Below, piece after piece: positions 23,401 to 38,400 of a DNA stretch of 64,000 nucleotides; position 1 is the stretch's first letter, and each line of letters opens with the position of its first letter. The position numbers and the translations under genes were made by a program. Origin of the DNA: Mycteria americana (taxonomy: Eukaryota; Chordata; Aves; Ciconiiformes; Ciconiidae); assembly GCF_035582795.1 (NCBI RefSeq), contig NC_134367.1, forward strand, positions 45,535,062 through 45,599,061, written 5' to 3'. Below the pieces are notes generated by a model, which searched no databases, was not told where the DNA came from, and saw only the letters and a program-made list of their open reading frames with translations.

Positions 23401-26400
23401 TCACAGATTACATTCGAATCAGAAGTAACACCCTAGGGATGAAACATCCCATGAAAGTGATGTATCACATACAGGGAGACTGGCATGCCCACAAACATCC
23501 ATTCCTATTCCAGTGAGTCTCTCTGGAGCTTTCATCTAGACATGACCCAATACACCACTGCTTCGGTTTGCAAAATGTCTTCAGGTCTCAGGTTATGCAG
23601 CTTTTCTCCTGTACCCATGTGAGAAACAGGATTTATTTTGCAGACATATGGAATAAATATCATTTACATTATAATAATCTATTATTTATTTGTCACAAAA
23701 TCAAATCACTCAAATCAATTAAAAAAAAAAAGCTAAGCTTGTGCTATGAGGATTTGATCTCCATTATATACACGTCAAATTAGGCACGCACATCTTTCAC
23801 AGCACCTAACACTGACCATCTGCATTCATGAGGAGTTTTTCCCATTGCAGCAGCAACATACCTCCCTATTACATACCTTTCAAAACAGTACCTAATCCAT
23901 CAGAAAGGAGGTATGTTTATCTCCTAGTTTTTTGCTCTGGCTTTTTGGCCAAGCTATGTTTAAAACCAGTGCCAAAAGTACCATTATTTGAATACCATAA
24001 ACAAGTGACAATGCAGTATGTTAAGGATAATTAGTTATTTTAAAAAAACATGTTTGCTGTCAATTGGCTTGCAGTAGCTTCACTGCCAATTGGCATATTT
24101 TCTGGTTACCTAAATACAGAAGTCAGCTGGGTGGCACGTTCTCCTCCTGACCCTGCTTGGCAGCCTTCTACCATGTACTGTACGATGTCTGTAGATATTT
24201 TTTTAACTGTAAAAAGAAAAAAAAAAATCACAAGATTCACAGAGAGCTCTTGAACTGACCATCTGGAGAATGTCTTTCATGAAGACTACAATTTTTAAAT
24301 GAGAAAAAAATGGTTTTATCTTACTTTGATGCAAGCGAAATGACTGTGACAGCAGTTAGTTAGATTGGCTATAAAGAACAGAATGAATCACAGATTTATG
24401 CAAAAGTCTTATTTTCACCACCATTATACTTTAAACATACAGATTTTTAAGTAGACTATGGTCTCTTTAAGTCAAAGCAGAGAGACACACACTTAGTGGA
24501 AATAGAGATTTATTTAAATTTAAGTTCTGTTTGTATTCTTTAATCATTCTTACTTGAATTAAAGAAAAGCAGTCATAGCATTATATCCTGCCCAAAGCTA
24601 TATAGATCTACTCCTTACTTTCAGTGGCAGGTATTGTTCTGAATTCCACCCTACCTCTTTTTTTAAGGGGAAAGAAAGACTGCAAAACTCCACTATTTTC
24701 TTCCCCTTAATTGCTTCCAAATACATATTCAAATTGCAAGATACAGCTCTTCCTTTATAAAGGTGGAACTGGGCTGCAAGGACTTTTCTACCAGGGCGTG
24801 GTGGAGCCCTGTCTAGGCAGGCAGTGAGCTGGTGGCCACAGCAGCACAAGACATTCAGCTCATTCTACTCCACAGCACATTGCAAAGTAGGTACTTCCAG
24901 CTTCAGGCAGATATGGCTATGATGGCAAAAGAGGGAAGAAAGGTGCGTGATGATTCAGCTAATTTCCTAAACACGTCTTGTCCTCGAAACCTTTATAGAC
25001 TAGAATCAAAAAGTACTTTATTAGAAAAAGTTCCCAGGAGAAGTCAGAGGTGAATCCCCATTTTGCTTAATGCCTCTACTGGCAGCAAGAAGTGGAAATT
25101 TTGAGCTTGTGCACACATGCACATTCATTATACAACTGGGGGGTGAAGAGAGTGCTTCATTTTTTAAGAAGCTAAAAATAAGGAAGTTCTCACTACCAAA
25201 CAAAGCATGCAAAGAAGAAAGAAAACTCAAAGATGCCTTCAGAGAGCAACATGCTACTTTTAATCTGTTTATAATGCCTCTATGGGGAGAACATACGCTA
25301 GTCTTATTTGGTCTCAAACCTTTAGGTGCAAGAAAGCTTCCACGGTTACCAAGTCTGGGAGAAATGAGGTGGGAAGGATGGGGAGAAAGGAAACACTCTT
25401 CAGATTCCCGAGAAGTTGATCACTAGTTCATTAGAGAGAGAAACGAGGCAGGACTTCTCTGCTTCTTGGAGACAGAAGTCCAAGACCAGTTAATGAAAAA
25501 AGAAAGCTGTCCAGTTTATCTGGCCAAAGTATTTCATTCACCTCATCTAAGAGTCTTAAATATTGGGATGAAAGATGCTCAGCAGTACAAAACTCTTACA
25601 GGTGTGCAGAGATGTATTGAAAGCAAACAAGCAGCTCACCTTGTAGCTCATTAACCAACACCACACATTTCAACACAGCTGGGAGAACTAAGTCAGTGTC
25701 ACATAGTTCAGTGCTCTGGGTTCTCTGAAGTACTTCAAGAATGAAGGCAAGAACTGAGGCCAAGCGAGGAGGTGGAGCATTACCTTTGAACTGCATGTAG
25801 TTTTCACTGGGAAGACAAAGTAAACGAGAACAGAGTCTATAATTTGGTTTTTTCCATTCAATGCAAGAACCATACACCTTAAAATAACTTTGTGATATTT
25901 CAGCAGGAGGCCTATTACATAGATTTTTATCTTTATCTAGGCTCTATTTGTAGAATAGAATGGCTTCTATTTGTCTTAGTCTTAGAAAAGGCTCCCAAGT
26001 TATGAGAGGACAGTGATGCCTTCTGACTCTTCTGTTGAGGGAAGTGAGAAATAGCAGCTATCATAATTATAGTTAAAAAGCCAAGTGTGACTATAAAAGT
26101 TAAAATGTAAAGGCAGCTTCATAAAATAACTGAAAAAAAAATGGAGGAATCAAGATTCTAAGACCCTAAACCAACATCCAAAATGCAACTGTTGTTCAAT
26201 TACTTTATTTAGCTTTATGTGCTTTTGTCAACTCACAATCCAACTTGTTATAACAGCGCTGCTGTTACACCGGTACTGTTATTTTATTTTTGTCAACAGT
26301 ATGTTGTAACGGGACAGCCAATGTCTACTTTTGCTCTGTCACCATTAACACAATCATGTCCAGTATAAAATTGGTTTCAAAGATAAAAGGTGACCTGTCA

Positions 26401-29400
26401 ATCTGCAACAAGAGCAAATTTTCACATCATGCACGTTGAATGTTCCAATTTGAACGGCTTGATTTGTTATTTTTCAGAAAAAGGATACAAAAATCTGAAC
26501 TACTGTTAATTTGACATTACAAATTACTTTACTGAAATCTGAAGACCATAAGTTTAAATTGAAGCATTCAAGACAGAAAAGTGCAGGTAAAAAGAACACA
26601 GCATTTATTCATCAGTTAGCAAGAGCACTCTCAAAAGCTGCAAAATAACTTTTTAGATACTTACTATTAGGTACCATTAGTGACTCAAAAAAAGGCACGC
26701 ATGTTTCCTGAGCAATGCATCAATTAAAAACCACCATCCTTGTTAAAAACTTACTAAGGCATGCTTCTACAACTTTCAAATTAAACCTGACTTTCAGAGA
26801 TCCGAGTATTTCATTGCACAGCTTCAGAGCAGTGGTATAACTTGGCAAATGAAAGTTGTAACGCTTTACTTCTGTATTCCTTGTATCGTGTGGTCTTACT
26901 TTAATATTAGCAACTCTGAAATGTTCTATCCCATTAATTTACAATGAGAATTTCACACTAATTTTTTTTTGGGGTGCTCTTCCACTAAAATGGTTCTCTG
27001 GCCTGGATAATAGACCCCTGATCATGTGGTCCAATTTCCTCTGTGCAGCAGCAAGATACTCACTAGCTTTCATATGTCAAAATGGCTAGCAAACTCTGTA
27101 TGTATTTATGTATAGACCTACTGGCTGCCTCCTGATCACCCAACAGTTTGTAAATCAGACTGCTGCTCAGTTCTAAGATATTCTTCCCAGATCAATAAGG
27201 AATGTTTCATGTCTTACAAGTCACCAAGTGCCACTATGCTTTCAGAGCTTACTTTCCACTATCAATCTTAAAATTCACACATGCATGCACACATTCACAA
27301 ATAACTTTAAGATGATAAAGTCTGAGTATTCATATAGTTAAAAACATATCAGAAATAAGACTATGAAATCTTAATTCACTCCTTCAATATGTGACAAAAC
27401 AGGCTTTACTTACAGGATTGCCTATAATATTTACCTAAGATCAACACCTAAATTCTCTTAATCAACATGTATACACACTCTTTAACACAGAAAAATACAA
27501 TTACCTTGGATATAAGCAATCACCTTATATTTGAGGGGGTTTAATTCCTCTCCCAACATAGACAAAAAGTACAGATTGTTCCCTGTTCTGCCTTTCAGCA
27601 GCAGAGACCCAGCATTTATAGCTGCTGCTGACATCGTGTGAGTAGTGACAGCACAGTGAACAAGTACTCTCTCCTTGCCTCTATGTCTCCCTCTTCCCAC
27701 ACCCCAAATTTTCCATTTCCCCTGGGTAGCTGGCACCCCTGTGTACACCCTGACACTTAGAGCAACAAGGCCTCCCATGCACAGGTAACTGTGCAACTAT
27801 AAGTGCTACAACTCTGTGACCCTAAATACAGCCTGAGACACACATATACGATGATGTATATTGCAATGTAATTTTTCTAGAAAAGTACTTGCTTTTCATG
27901 TGGTCCCATGTGATATTTTTTCTTATAGTCTAGAACTTTTATCCTCAATGACTCTCTCGCTAGTCTCCAGATCTTCCCAATTTTACTCTCCTGATGTATA
28001 CACACTGTCCTTCCTTTGCTCCCTGCCCAGCAACTTACAGGCTCTTCCCACAGCCAAACTATCAGTTAACTGAGAAGAAAACAGTGGCGTTGCCTTTCTC
28101 ATTAGCTATTTGTGAAATCTGAATAAGCAATGTTTTTTTACTGCACTGGTCCTTACTTTATGACAAGCAGAGTGGTCTTCCGTAGACGGAGCATCTGAGG
28201 GGCTGTAATGGAACTGCATAAAGCAGTCAGCATAGGATGCTGTCTGGCTCCAAGCGCAGTCGGAGAAGAAGGGAGAAATCGTCCAAAATACTGTTGAATA
28301 ATGTTCCCAAGCAGTTGATTTAAATAGGCACCCTGTGTTTGGGACTGACAACATATAAAGGACAGGCCCTGTAGAAGGAAATTTTAGAAAGTGAGACATT
28401 TAATAGATTTTAACAATACTTTTGAAAAAAATCTTTAACAACCATTGGCTAAATACTCACTACACACTGTGTAAACTGCTGCATAAAGAGTAAACTACTG
28501 CATTACAAATAAGCATCAGTAATTTGCTGCAGATATCATGGTCTACAAATGAAGACAAAGCCAGGGCAAAGCTTGCAAAGGAGAGAAAAATCTTTTACTA
28601 GACTAATTAATATATTGGAAGATAAGCTTCAGGACATGCAAGCTCCCCTTCAAATTTGAAATAAAACCTTGACATTTCAGACCTGAGAAAGTGTTTCTGT
28701 GCCCAAGAGCTCCTCATTTCTTTTTCAACTCTGTATGTGGTCTCTCAAAGTATATTAGTCAGGTAAGATTTATAAAGGAAGAGAATGAGAGAGAGAGAAT
28801 ACCTCATATGTTTGTAAAGCACTGTGTGAAATTTTTGTACGAACGATATAGCAGAAAAATGAGCACTTAGAATTGTGGTCTGACAAGAAAAATTTTGCTC
28901 GTAGTGTGAACAAATTAGGGTAAATTAGGCACCATTTATAAGGGATTTAGAGGGGGGTTTTAAATCTGTTTAAGATAAGGCTAAAACTGCTGTGATTTGT
29001 CCAATATAAGCTATATTGATCCAGAGAAAAATCTATAATGAAAGTACTTGCCCAGAAAGTGCGTATCTGAACACTACCCATAGTTATACAACATATAAAC
29101 GGTACACCTCTGAAAAAAGAGTATTATTCTTACTGGTACAAGTTGCTGTGAGAGAAAGTTAAGAGTTTCCTTCCCCTTCCTTTGATTACTGAAAGGAAGA
29201 ACAACAAATCACTAGGAGGGGAAAAAAAAAAGTCCAGTGATCTCCTATCACAAGGGTCACAGTCAGCAGCACAAACAGAAACCTCTTGAGAATTCAGTTT
29301 TCACAGTAGTATTTTCCAACAAGAATAATGGCGTAAAAGAAGTTCAAGCACAGAGTTCCCTAGACAGCAACTTCAACAGTACTTCAAACTTCCACTAGCA

Positions 29401-32400
29401 TTGCAATCCAGACTCCACTTTTGGTAGGAGGAGTATCTGCCTGAATATTGATGGTTGCCGAGGTAAGCTAATGCCCATAATATATGAATTAATAGTTCAA
29501 GACAAGCTGCTTTTGTTCCCCAGCTACTGACAAAGAGTATTTCTGTTGCTTTTCGCATAGGAGTCCTTCCCCAAGAAGATTTTCACCTATACCTGTCTGC
29601 GTGAACATGACAGAACAATTCTTTCAGAAAAAAAGCAGGCTGAGACATAGCTGAGGGTCGTCTTGGCACTTTCCTGAAATGGGGAGTTCCCACCTTTGGT
29701 TCCACAGCAAACAAATACATGAGATTTCAAGAAATAAGGTGCTTCAGGACATGCCTGAAGACTTGCTGTAGGTGGCCCTCTTGAACACAGACATGTTCAA
29801 TTAGGGTTTAACTTCACATACTTCTAGAGTTCCTTGGTAATTTTGGTAAGTCCCAATGATAAAAACCACACTTCCTGAACTGGGGCTTTAATAAACAGTT
29901 CAGATTCTCTCCTCCTTTTGTATACATACAGCAAAATTTTGTAGGAAAAAGCAGCTGCTGCTATATCAGAATTCTTAAAAACACTGTTGGCAAGTAGCAG
30001 ACTCAGAGATACGGTTACAGATGACAGATTATTTAGTATGTAAGCTTGAGTGTTTGGTAAGATGTTGATGTAAGATGTTGCATCAGGCATAAAGAAGAGT
30101 TGCCTGTGCTTTCTGTAATACAGCTCTTACAAAAAGACAGAAAATGTTCCATAATCCCCAAATCGGAGCTGGTACACTTAAGACTCTAGACTGTTTTAAG
30201 ACTACAAAAAAAAAATCTGTGAGAAAGTGTATTAATCTATCTGATAAAGGGGACACAAATAACATCACAACCTTACAGAGAACACCTGTAGTAATACATG
30301 AAGAACATAACACCTGTGAAGAACGGACAATGATTATTACTAAAATGAGAGAGTTCTTCAAATTGAGGATCAACAAATGCTGCGTAGTATCAAGAAAAGA
30401 AGGAAGAAACAGTTATTATTAAATAATAAGTTACTGTTTTTAAGAAATGATCCCAAAGATACTTAATAGGTGCAATAAAAAGCAAAAAATACTAGAATTT
30501 AAATATCTGAAGGAACACTGACTAATTATTGCAGATCTTCTAATAGTTTCATTTGAAGATGGATCAACAAACCTAGCCTGATCCTTCATAAAAGCATTTT
30601 CATTTTCTGAGTTGAAGTAAACCGATTCTAATTTTTTGGATGGGGAAAGAGGTAATCTGAAAAAAAAAGGAAAGAATTAAAAAAAAAACCCACCACCAAC
30701 AACAAAAAACCAACACCCTGTCAAGACCATTACTGAAAGATACTCTTCTTGACTAGAGAAGAAAAAAAGGACATAAGTTAACTAGTGGGTTTTTTCTTTA
30801 GTTATCTGATGAGGCTAGAGAGAGCCCTTGAAACCCTGTAAGAAGAGCTGTTAAGAAGCATTTAAAAACACAGAAGACAGCTTTTTTTCTGTAACCTAAT
30901 GTTTTCTTTAGAAAGGATTCTAGGTTCCTTTTTGGTCGGTCAGGCAGAGAGGCTGCCTCTCAAAAAAGGTGTAATTTTTAAACCCATGTAGTAATACCAA
31001 AATTCTCTCTTCAATAAGGATGAGCCTCATCATTTTTCCTAATGAAAGTTAGAAGATTAGCACCAACTGCTTCCAAGATACAAATTCTTTTTTCCAGTGA
31101 GACAACAGTGAGAAAAATCACCTTCCATTTTGTTGGGAGCCAGAAAAACACCGCCAAACAAAAACCCCTTCTCTTCCACGTAGCAGAAAAATTGGTAAAT
31201 CAGTCCTCACAGATGAAGGGCACATCTACAGCATCGAAGCTCTTCAGGGAAGAATCATCACAACTTTGACCCTGACCCTTCTACTGTTCCCTAAAAGTTT
31301 CCAGAGAAGAACTTGGATTTCTCTTTTGGAAGCCCATTGACTTTAGCTCAACACTGTGTTCTTTCTTTTGGACTCTTTTTTTCTTGCATAAGTGCAGAGA
31401 ACAACAGACCTGCACAAGGTCTGACAACACCATATCCCAAGTGGCACAAGGGACAAATTACCAACACTGCACAGTAGCTCCAAATCTCTCAGTACGATGG
31501 CAAAATATCCTAGGCAGCGCTGGCGAGGATGTGATTACAAGGAAATCACATAGAACTTTCTTCTTTTAAATCCTACCGGTAATTAACAGAGATGAAGGAA
31601 GCTACTGTTCATATGAGAGAGAAAAGAAACACATGCTACTGGACTGCAATTCTGGACCAGAGATCTGAAATCAATCACATCAGACCCCTAGGACAATCCC
31701 TACAAAGCAGATGGACTTTACAGGGTTGACAGAGCCACCCTCTTTTTCTTAACTATGTTCTTTAGCCACCTTCTGAGGTTAAAAAAAAGAAAAAGAAAAA
31801 AAAACCACCCCAAAAAACAAAGACATTTTAAGGAGAGCAGAGGGGCATGACAACATCTGCTCCTCATTTTAGCAGAAAGGCAACTGATTCCTGTGCGTGT
31901 TCACTGCAGGAACCTTTTGTGGCCAGAGCTGCCTCTTTCTTCTGATTTATCCATATATCTGTAAATCACCTGTGGAGAGCGAAGAACCGATTAGTATGGA
32001 TTACTGGCACTATTCACTGCAGAAATGCCAAGCTACCTAATGATGACTTATAATATCAGTCCTGCTGTTGGAATAAATCTGCTGTTCACCAATTAATGTT
32101 GTACAATTCCTATTAAACACATACTATAATTCACAAAACGTATTAATAAGCTTGCTCAAATATCGGACCACAGATGTGGCTCACAGGAGGGCTTTTAAGG
32201 TCTGATCTCTGACAAATGCTGAGCCTGCACAGGCCCATTAAAATCACTGGAAAATGTATGTGCCAAGCACTACTTAGAATTAAGCTCTTTCACCACTCTC
32301 CTGTATTTAGATAGAAATCAACCATCTTCTGTGTTTGGACAGGATTAACGCCGATAAATCAAGCAGGGTATCTTACCTTTCCCATCATTACGTATATTAT

Positions 32401-35400
32401 GCTTATTCCGTGCACCTACACTCTATTCTACAAGATATATTTAAACTAGTACTTCTTCTCTAAAATAAGTTCTGTACACTGCTTCAGTTCTTTCCCATAT
32501 TACTGGTAAATGCGTACCAAAGTTCCTCCAAATCATTCTCCAAGAAATCCATCCAAGAGCAATCTCAACTGCTCTCAAATTTCCTGCGGTGAGCTTCAGC
32601 AATCGCTATCACACAAATTAACTCAACTTCTTTTTACAATGGCAAAATATCTAATGTTAGATTTTACATGCCCCACTCTCATAATTAAGAACAGTCCCAT
32701 AAAATTATAAAACGGCTGTTCATTCATGTTCTTCATGCTTTACTTTCTGACGTCCATCATTCAAACAACTCTGAGGACAATTTTGATATCATATCTGAAC
32801 AAAATCTTTCTTAGGTCATCAAATATTATCAAAACAGCTGATGCACAGTGAAAGAAATAATATCCAGACAGTAACACTTTAGGCAAGACAAAAAATACTA
32901 GTTTAAAAGTTGCTAGAGCTAAGCTATTTTGACAAGGCAGAATCAGTGACTGAGTCTGAAGGAAACTTCTAGGTGAGTTCAATGTATAGTGGAGAACAGA
33001 TCAGTTCCCAATAACTGTCAAAAGGCACAGCTGTATAGCCCAAATTTATATATACAGTAAACAGAAACATAACAAGTAAACACAGTCAGTCTAAATCGAG
33101 GCGAGAGAAATGCAACATCTAGTCTTAATTAACGCATTTGACAATTATTTGTGCTTGTGTAAAATTAAACAAAGGATGTAATTTTGATCTATTGAAAATA
33201 AACCTGTCGGTTTGGGGGGGGGGGAGGGGGGTGACGGCCAGTGGAATACAGTCATCAGTTTCAGTGAATTGTGAACTATACTTTGGGGAGAGAAGAAGCA
33301 GCTTCGTATATTGTCCTAAAAGATGAAAAATTGGCCTCTGCCGTTTTAGGGTGGCAAACAAAGGCGATGCCCTCTCTTAGTACAACACAGTGACAACAAC
33401 ATTGTTCTTGTTTTAAGCCTGCTGCCCAGGTTGTGTGGCCAGCTGCATTATCATTACACAGCGTACGTGACCGTTTAGGAATCTTTTTCTATACAATTCA
33501 GAAATTCTATAGGATTTCATAAGATTGCTGCATCAATGAATGTGTGAAATTAATTACCTGCTACTAAGACTGATTTCAAATCCTTTTCAAAACCCACATA
33601 AAAGGATCAAACAAACCACATTAAGATTAGTTGTTAAAAGCTCTGGAAAGAGGGAAGTTTTGCAAACCATTGCTTGCAAACTAATACGTTTTCTGAGATC
33701 TAAGAAGGTTCTTTAGACAAAGGAGGAGGAGCCCACACTGAAGGAGCTGAAGAAGGAGAATTCAGAACAAAATAAAGAGAAGAGAAGATTGAGATGGAGC
33801 CTGGAACTTTTCAGAAGACTGGAAAAAAGAAAAAAAAAAAAGAATTGAAAAGACCTCTGAGTAGAAATGCTACTCAAGGGCTTTTATGCTTTGACTATGA
33901 ATAAAGAATTTGCATGTATATGAAGATATTTTGCATGGTCTCCAAATTCCTGTTTCTTTATTTTCATGTAACTGCCAAAGGATTAATTCGTAAGCTAGAG
34001 TATTAACAGGGACAGATCTAAGGAACAATGTTTGTCTAACTTTAGGGTGAATTAAGGCTCCTGCACTAAAATACCACTGCTCCACCTCCAGGAATGGGCA
34101 CCAGACATAGGCAGCCACCCAAAGAGAGTCTGATCACACATTTCACCAGCAGCTTAAGCTAGTCAAGGTGGGGTTATTTCCAGAGGATGCTGTTTCTCTG
34201 TCTTTCCTCTCACCATGTTTACACACTTTCCTTCCACATACACTGTTTTATCTTTTCCGATATGTCCATCTAGGGGGTTGGGGTTTTTTTGTTTGCTTGT
34301 TTTGTGGGGCTAGTTACTTGTTGAATCAGCTCACAAATCATCCCATATTCACAGAATCATTAAAGCAAATTAAATGGGAATGCACATGGTCATGGAAGGG
34401 AATGAATTTAGCCTTAAGCCAACTTGCCTTAAGCCAACTGTGAAACGATAACCTGAGAAATCAGAGTGCCTAGAATCCATTTGATCTCAAAGGAGCTCAG
34501 AAGCAGTCCTAAGAGAGTATTTTTTTTAAACTGATACTGAAATACTTTCATTTTGAGTTGATCCAAAAATTGGGAATTTTTCTGCTTTCCCGCATAAAGA
34601 GGAAGGAAATATTTTGGAATGAATGAAGCAGTTTGAAGCACTTAAAAATGCTGGAACTTTGTAAATACAAACAATTAATAAAAATGTAGAAGTTCCATAT
34701 TGAAATAGGAAAAATAAGTCTCCTCTTTGTCTTCTCTCCCCAGAATTGTTTGTCAAATTAAAGAATTACTGGTTTTCTAGAAGCAGCATTTGTCTAAAAT
34801 AAACTATTTGGTCAATAAGATCATCTGGCTTAGCGGAAAGCACATGGACTACACAGCAGACTGCTGAAGAGTACGACTGAGGTCATGAAGTCAGAGACTG
34901 ACAAAGAAAACAAGAAACAAGGGTCCACAACACTTGGACTTCAAAAACAACTTGAGTGGCTTCATCTTAAAACTACATACCTAAGTGCAGACTACAGAGA
35001 AACAGTGCTCTCTGACTAAAATACTAAATTAGAAAGCAGAGAGTCACACTCTGTGGTAATATCAGTGTCCAGATGGTCCTACATGTATATAGCTTCTGAA
35101 AATACCTACAGAGCAGCAAAGCAAGTCATATTCTGCACATCATTACATAATCATATTCACTCCCATATGACATGCCATTGATCACAATGCAACTTGTGAA
35201 AGGAATAAATCTGAGGGATGTTTACAGTGCCACCATTGCATTGTTTCACAATACAATCCTGTAAAGTAACCAGTTAAGACTGCAATCAAAATGAAGACTA
35301 AGACGGAGAGGAAAAAAGCAAGCAAAAAAGACCCAAGGATTTACAAGGAAGAACATGTCAACTTATTTATTTAAAAAATACATTCTTTTCTCTTCCTCAC

Positions 35401-38400
35401 CCACAGGAATTAGTCTCTTTCTACAGCATCAACAAGCCTTACAGAGTTTCAAGAGTGACAGGTAAGCAGAGGGAAGAATAGAAGGAATAACGGTCAAGAA
35501 GGCTTTAGTCATGTAAGTGTAAGCAGCAGGAATTTGATTCAGCAAAACACATTCTCAAACTATTAAGACAAAACAGTGCCACGATATGCAGAGGATTGTC
35601 TTTTGTTCCCAAGAGCAATGGAAAAAAAAAAAAAAAGAAAAAAAAAAAAAAAAGGAGTAGCTCATCTTTAATTATCTACAGTTAGCCAAGTCAAGGATGA
35701 TTTAAAACATTTGTTTGCTCTGTCATCTCAACAAGTGTCTTGATCAGAAATCTCTCGCATCAGAGACCAGTGTAAACAGCAGGTTGGCTAAAAGCTTCTC
35801 TATATACAGCGATTAGACTAGCAGCTCTGGAGCGTACCACAGCATAGCTGCACGCAATGAAAGGAAAGCCAATGGGGTAGCATTTTTCCTTCCACTTCTA
35901 CAAGAAGAAAAAAATCCTCTTGCTCCTTCTTTAAATTCAGTCAACGCTTGTTTTGATTAGGGAAAAAGAAAACATCCTCTGCAATATGAATCTTTTCCTG
36001 AAGATACGTTTGTCTGCTGATAATAGAGTTTAGATATTTACCTGAAGATAAAGAGGCAGGCTTTCCTGAATGGCAGACAGCAAAGCCACAGGCAGCTCTT
36101 TGTCCTGCTGGAGCACAGAGTGCGGCAGCAGTAAGCAATCCACGATGCGGAACAAGAGTTGCTGCGCTTTGGAAGTAGCCAGTATTGGTGCCCAGAACTT
36201 TACCAGACATCCTGTTGAAAAAAAAAAAAATTAAAAAAAAATCAAGAAATCCCAAAGCAATCTACAGTCAGGAAAAAAAAAATGAAGAAAGCCTAAAGAG
36301 GCAATTATGCTAAATTAGATAATACAAGAGTAGCAACAGCAACTGAAACATCTCACTCCCATGTACTCATTCCATGGCATCCCCTTAGAAAAAGCCCAGT
36401 CAAGACAACTCAAAGTCCATTTACAGTTCATGAAAGTACTAAATTGATTCAATAAATTACAATTACAAGTTTATAGGCAAGTGAAGCTGCTTTAGGAAAA
36501 GTACAGTAACGCTAAAGAAAGGACAGTCTCTCACATCCCTGCAGAAAAATTAAGTAAACTTGATACATAACGCTATTGCAATCAGCACACATGCACTTAA
36601 ACATTTACCTTACTGTGTGCATTCATCACATTTTAGAGAGAGACACTACCTTTGCCTTCCCTTCACATTTATCTAACACCACTGTGGCCACATCAGCAAC
36701 TACTCTCATAGCAATTCAATGTTAGGAAAACATTAAATATCTTTCAAATTGTATTTAATGCGTCTAATTCAGCAGATTAAAAAGAATGAGGAGCAGCCAG
36801 CTCCATTAAACCAGCATGGTGTCTCCAGATCTTTGTGGGCTCTCAGTTCACAAAATGAGAGCCTCAGAGAACATCTTTCTTGTTTTCAACACATTAACGT
36901 ATCACTTGCGCAGCTTTGAGCCTGTTTTAAGATCTTCCTTTTGAGTTGCAAAAAAAATGTAAAAAGGTGTTGATGTGTAAATACCCTAACTTTGAGAAAC
37001 ATCTTTATTGCGGGTGAGGTGTAATTTTTCTTGAGAAAATAACTCTATACTCTTGAGTGTAAATACTCAAAATATAGATTAAATAAAACAAGATTCCTAT
37101 GTAGTAGTTCCCACAGACATTCTTAACTTTCTATTTAATTAGAAGCAAGAAAAAGTTTGCTGAAGCAAGAAAAAGGTTGAAAATACAGGACTATCCCCCA
37201 AAAATATGTTTAAGACTTTGAAAATAATGAATGATCAAAAGTAGGCTGTTACAAGATATGATTAATCTATAAAAGTCATCCATTATTATATCGAAAAAGA
37301 ACGCGAAACAACATTAATCTTGCGGAGTGAAAGAAAACACAATGATCAATCACAGAGAAAGAGAACGATCACTTAACAATACTTCTAATAATGTTGTCTA
37401 AGCTTCCTGTTTTGAAAGAAACATGCTCATTCTGGCTAAAAGTACTTCTTCTATCATCACTCCTGTGATGTATGGGACAGTAGAAGACACAATCTGATCA
37501 CAGACAGGAGGTGTTTAGATTTGTTAAGCTTCTTGCTTTGTCCTTATAATTTAAAAAGCCCACAGAATGTGAAGAAGTGATTGAAATACACTTAAGATAC
37601 TTTTTTTTTAAACCTTTTTTATGTTTTCTTAACTAAAAAGAAAGGACAATTTCTCACACATAACAGCATGACTGAAGATTAATCATTTCCTATTGCAAAG
37701 AACAGAAAGGAAAATACCAATCTAAAATTACTTTACAAGACTCCAGCCCGACATCTGGATATCAATAAACATTTAATTTGACATACGTCTTGTATAACAA
37801 AATATGCAGATCTTGCAATAGAAAAATAAATTATTTTACAAAATTCATATTCCATTACATTTGATACACCTTCTACATCGTGGTCACGCTTTTCACTGTA
37901 GTCCTTATAATCATGATATACACTGCGTGTATATGCAAATCATTACCTCTGTCTTTAAGAGACGTAAGGTTTACCCTATTTTTAAAGGCAAGTGGGTCAG
38001 ACTGGCACATGCATTCATAATAAACAGCACTTTTCCATCCTATCAGTGGTTCTACACTTTCATGAACAAATACTAGAATTTGAGCTTTAATAAAGGACAG
38101 AGTGTATGTAAGAGGAGCAGTTCTAACAGGAAGCAAGTTACATTCCTAAGCCAACCTGTCCACTATCATAACTCCAGTAAATATGATGTAGCATGTCATA
38201 ACACTGCTTCACTGGCTTGTCACCGTTTCTGTATTTGTTTAGGTAAAACAGGTGGTTTTCAGTGGTTAGGCATCAGGATAAAAACCAAAGAAAATCAGTG
38301 GAAGAAAATTAAATACCTAACTGTAACATCTTGGTGACTTTGCTTTTTTAAACCATTAAGATGGACAGTAGAGAGGGAAAAAAAAAAAAGTATTAAAAAT

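Larger units (their letters stand above)
20478..28156 (-). other. MMS22L introns between the last five exons
   Basis: The introns are 20478-22744 (2.3 kb), 22913-24109 (1.2 kb), 24207-25639 (1.4 kb) and 25807-28156 (2.35 kb), excluding the exons listed separately. They contain a short (AAT)n run at 23235-23255 and a 7-bp stem with a 3-base loop near 26251-26270. No RNA gene or mobile element is recognised. Confidence 0.7.
28369..36041 (-). other. MMS22L intron, 7.7 kb
   Basis: This is a phase-0 intron; the flanking codons (LPLYLQ | GLSFICC) are contiguous in the family, so no exon is missing here. It contains a G-rich tract at 33214-33231, a 15-bp tandem duplication at 34411-34439 and a long A-tract at 35622-35653. 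No gene or recognisable mobile element is seen. Confidence 0.75.
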
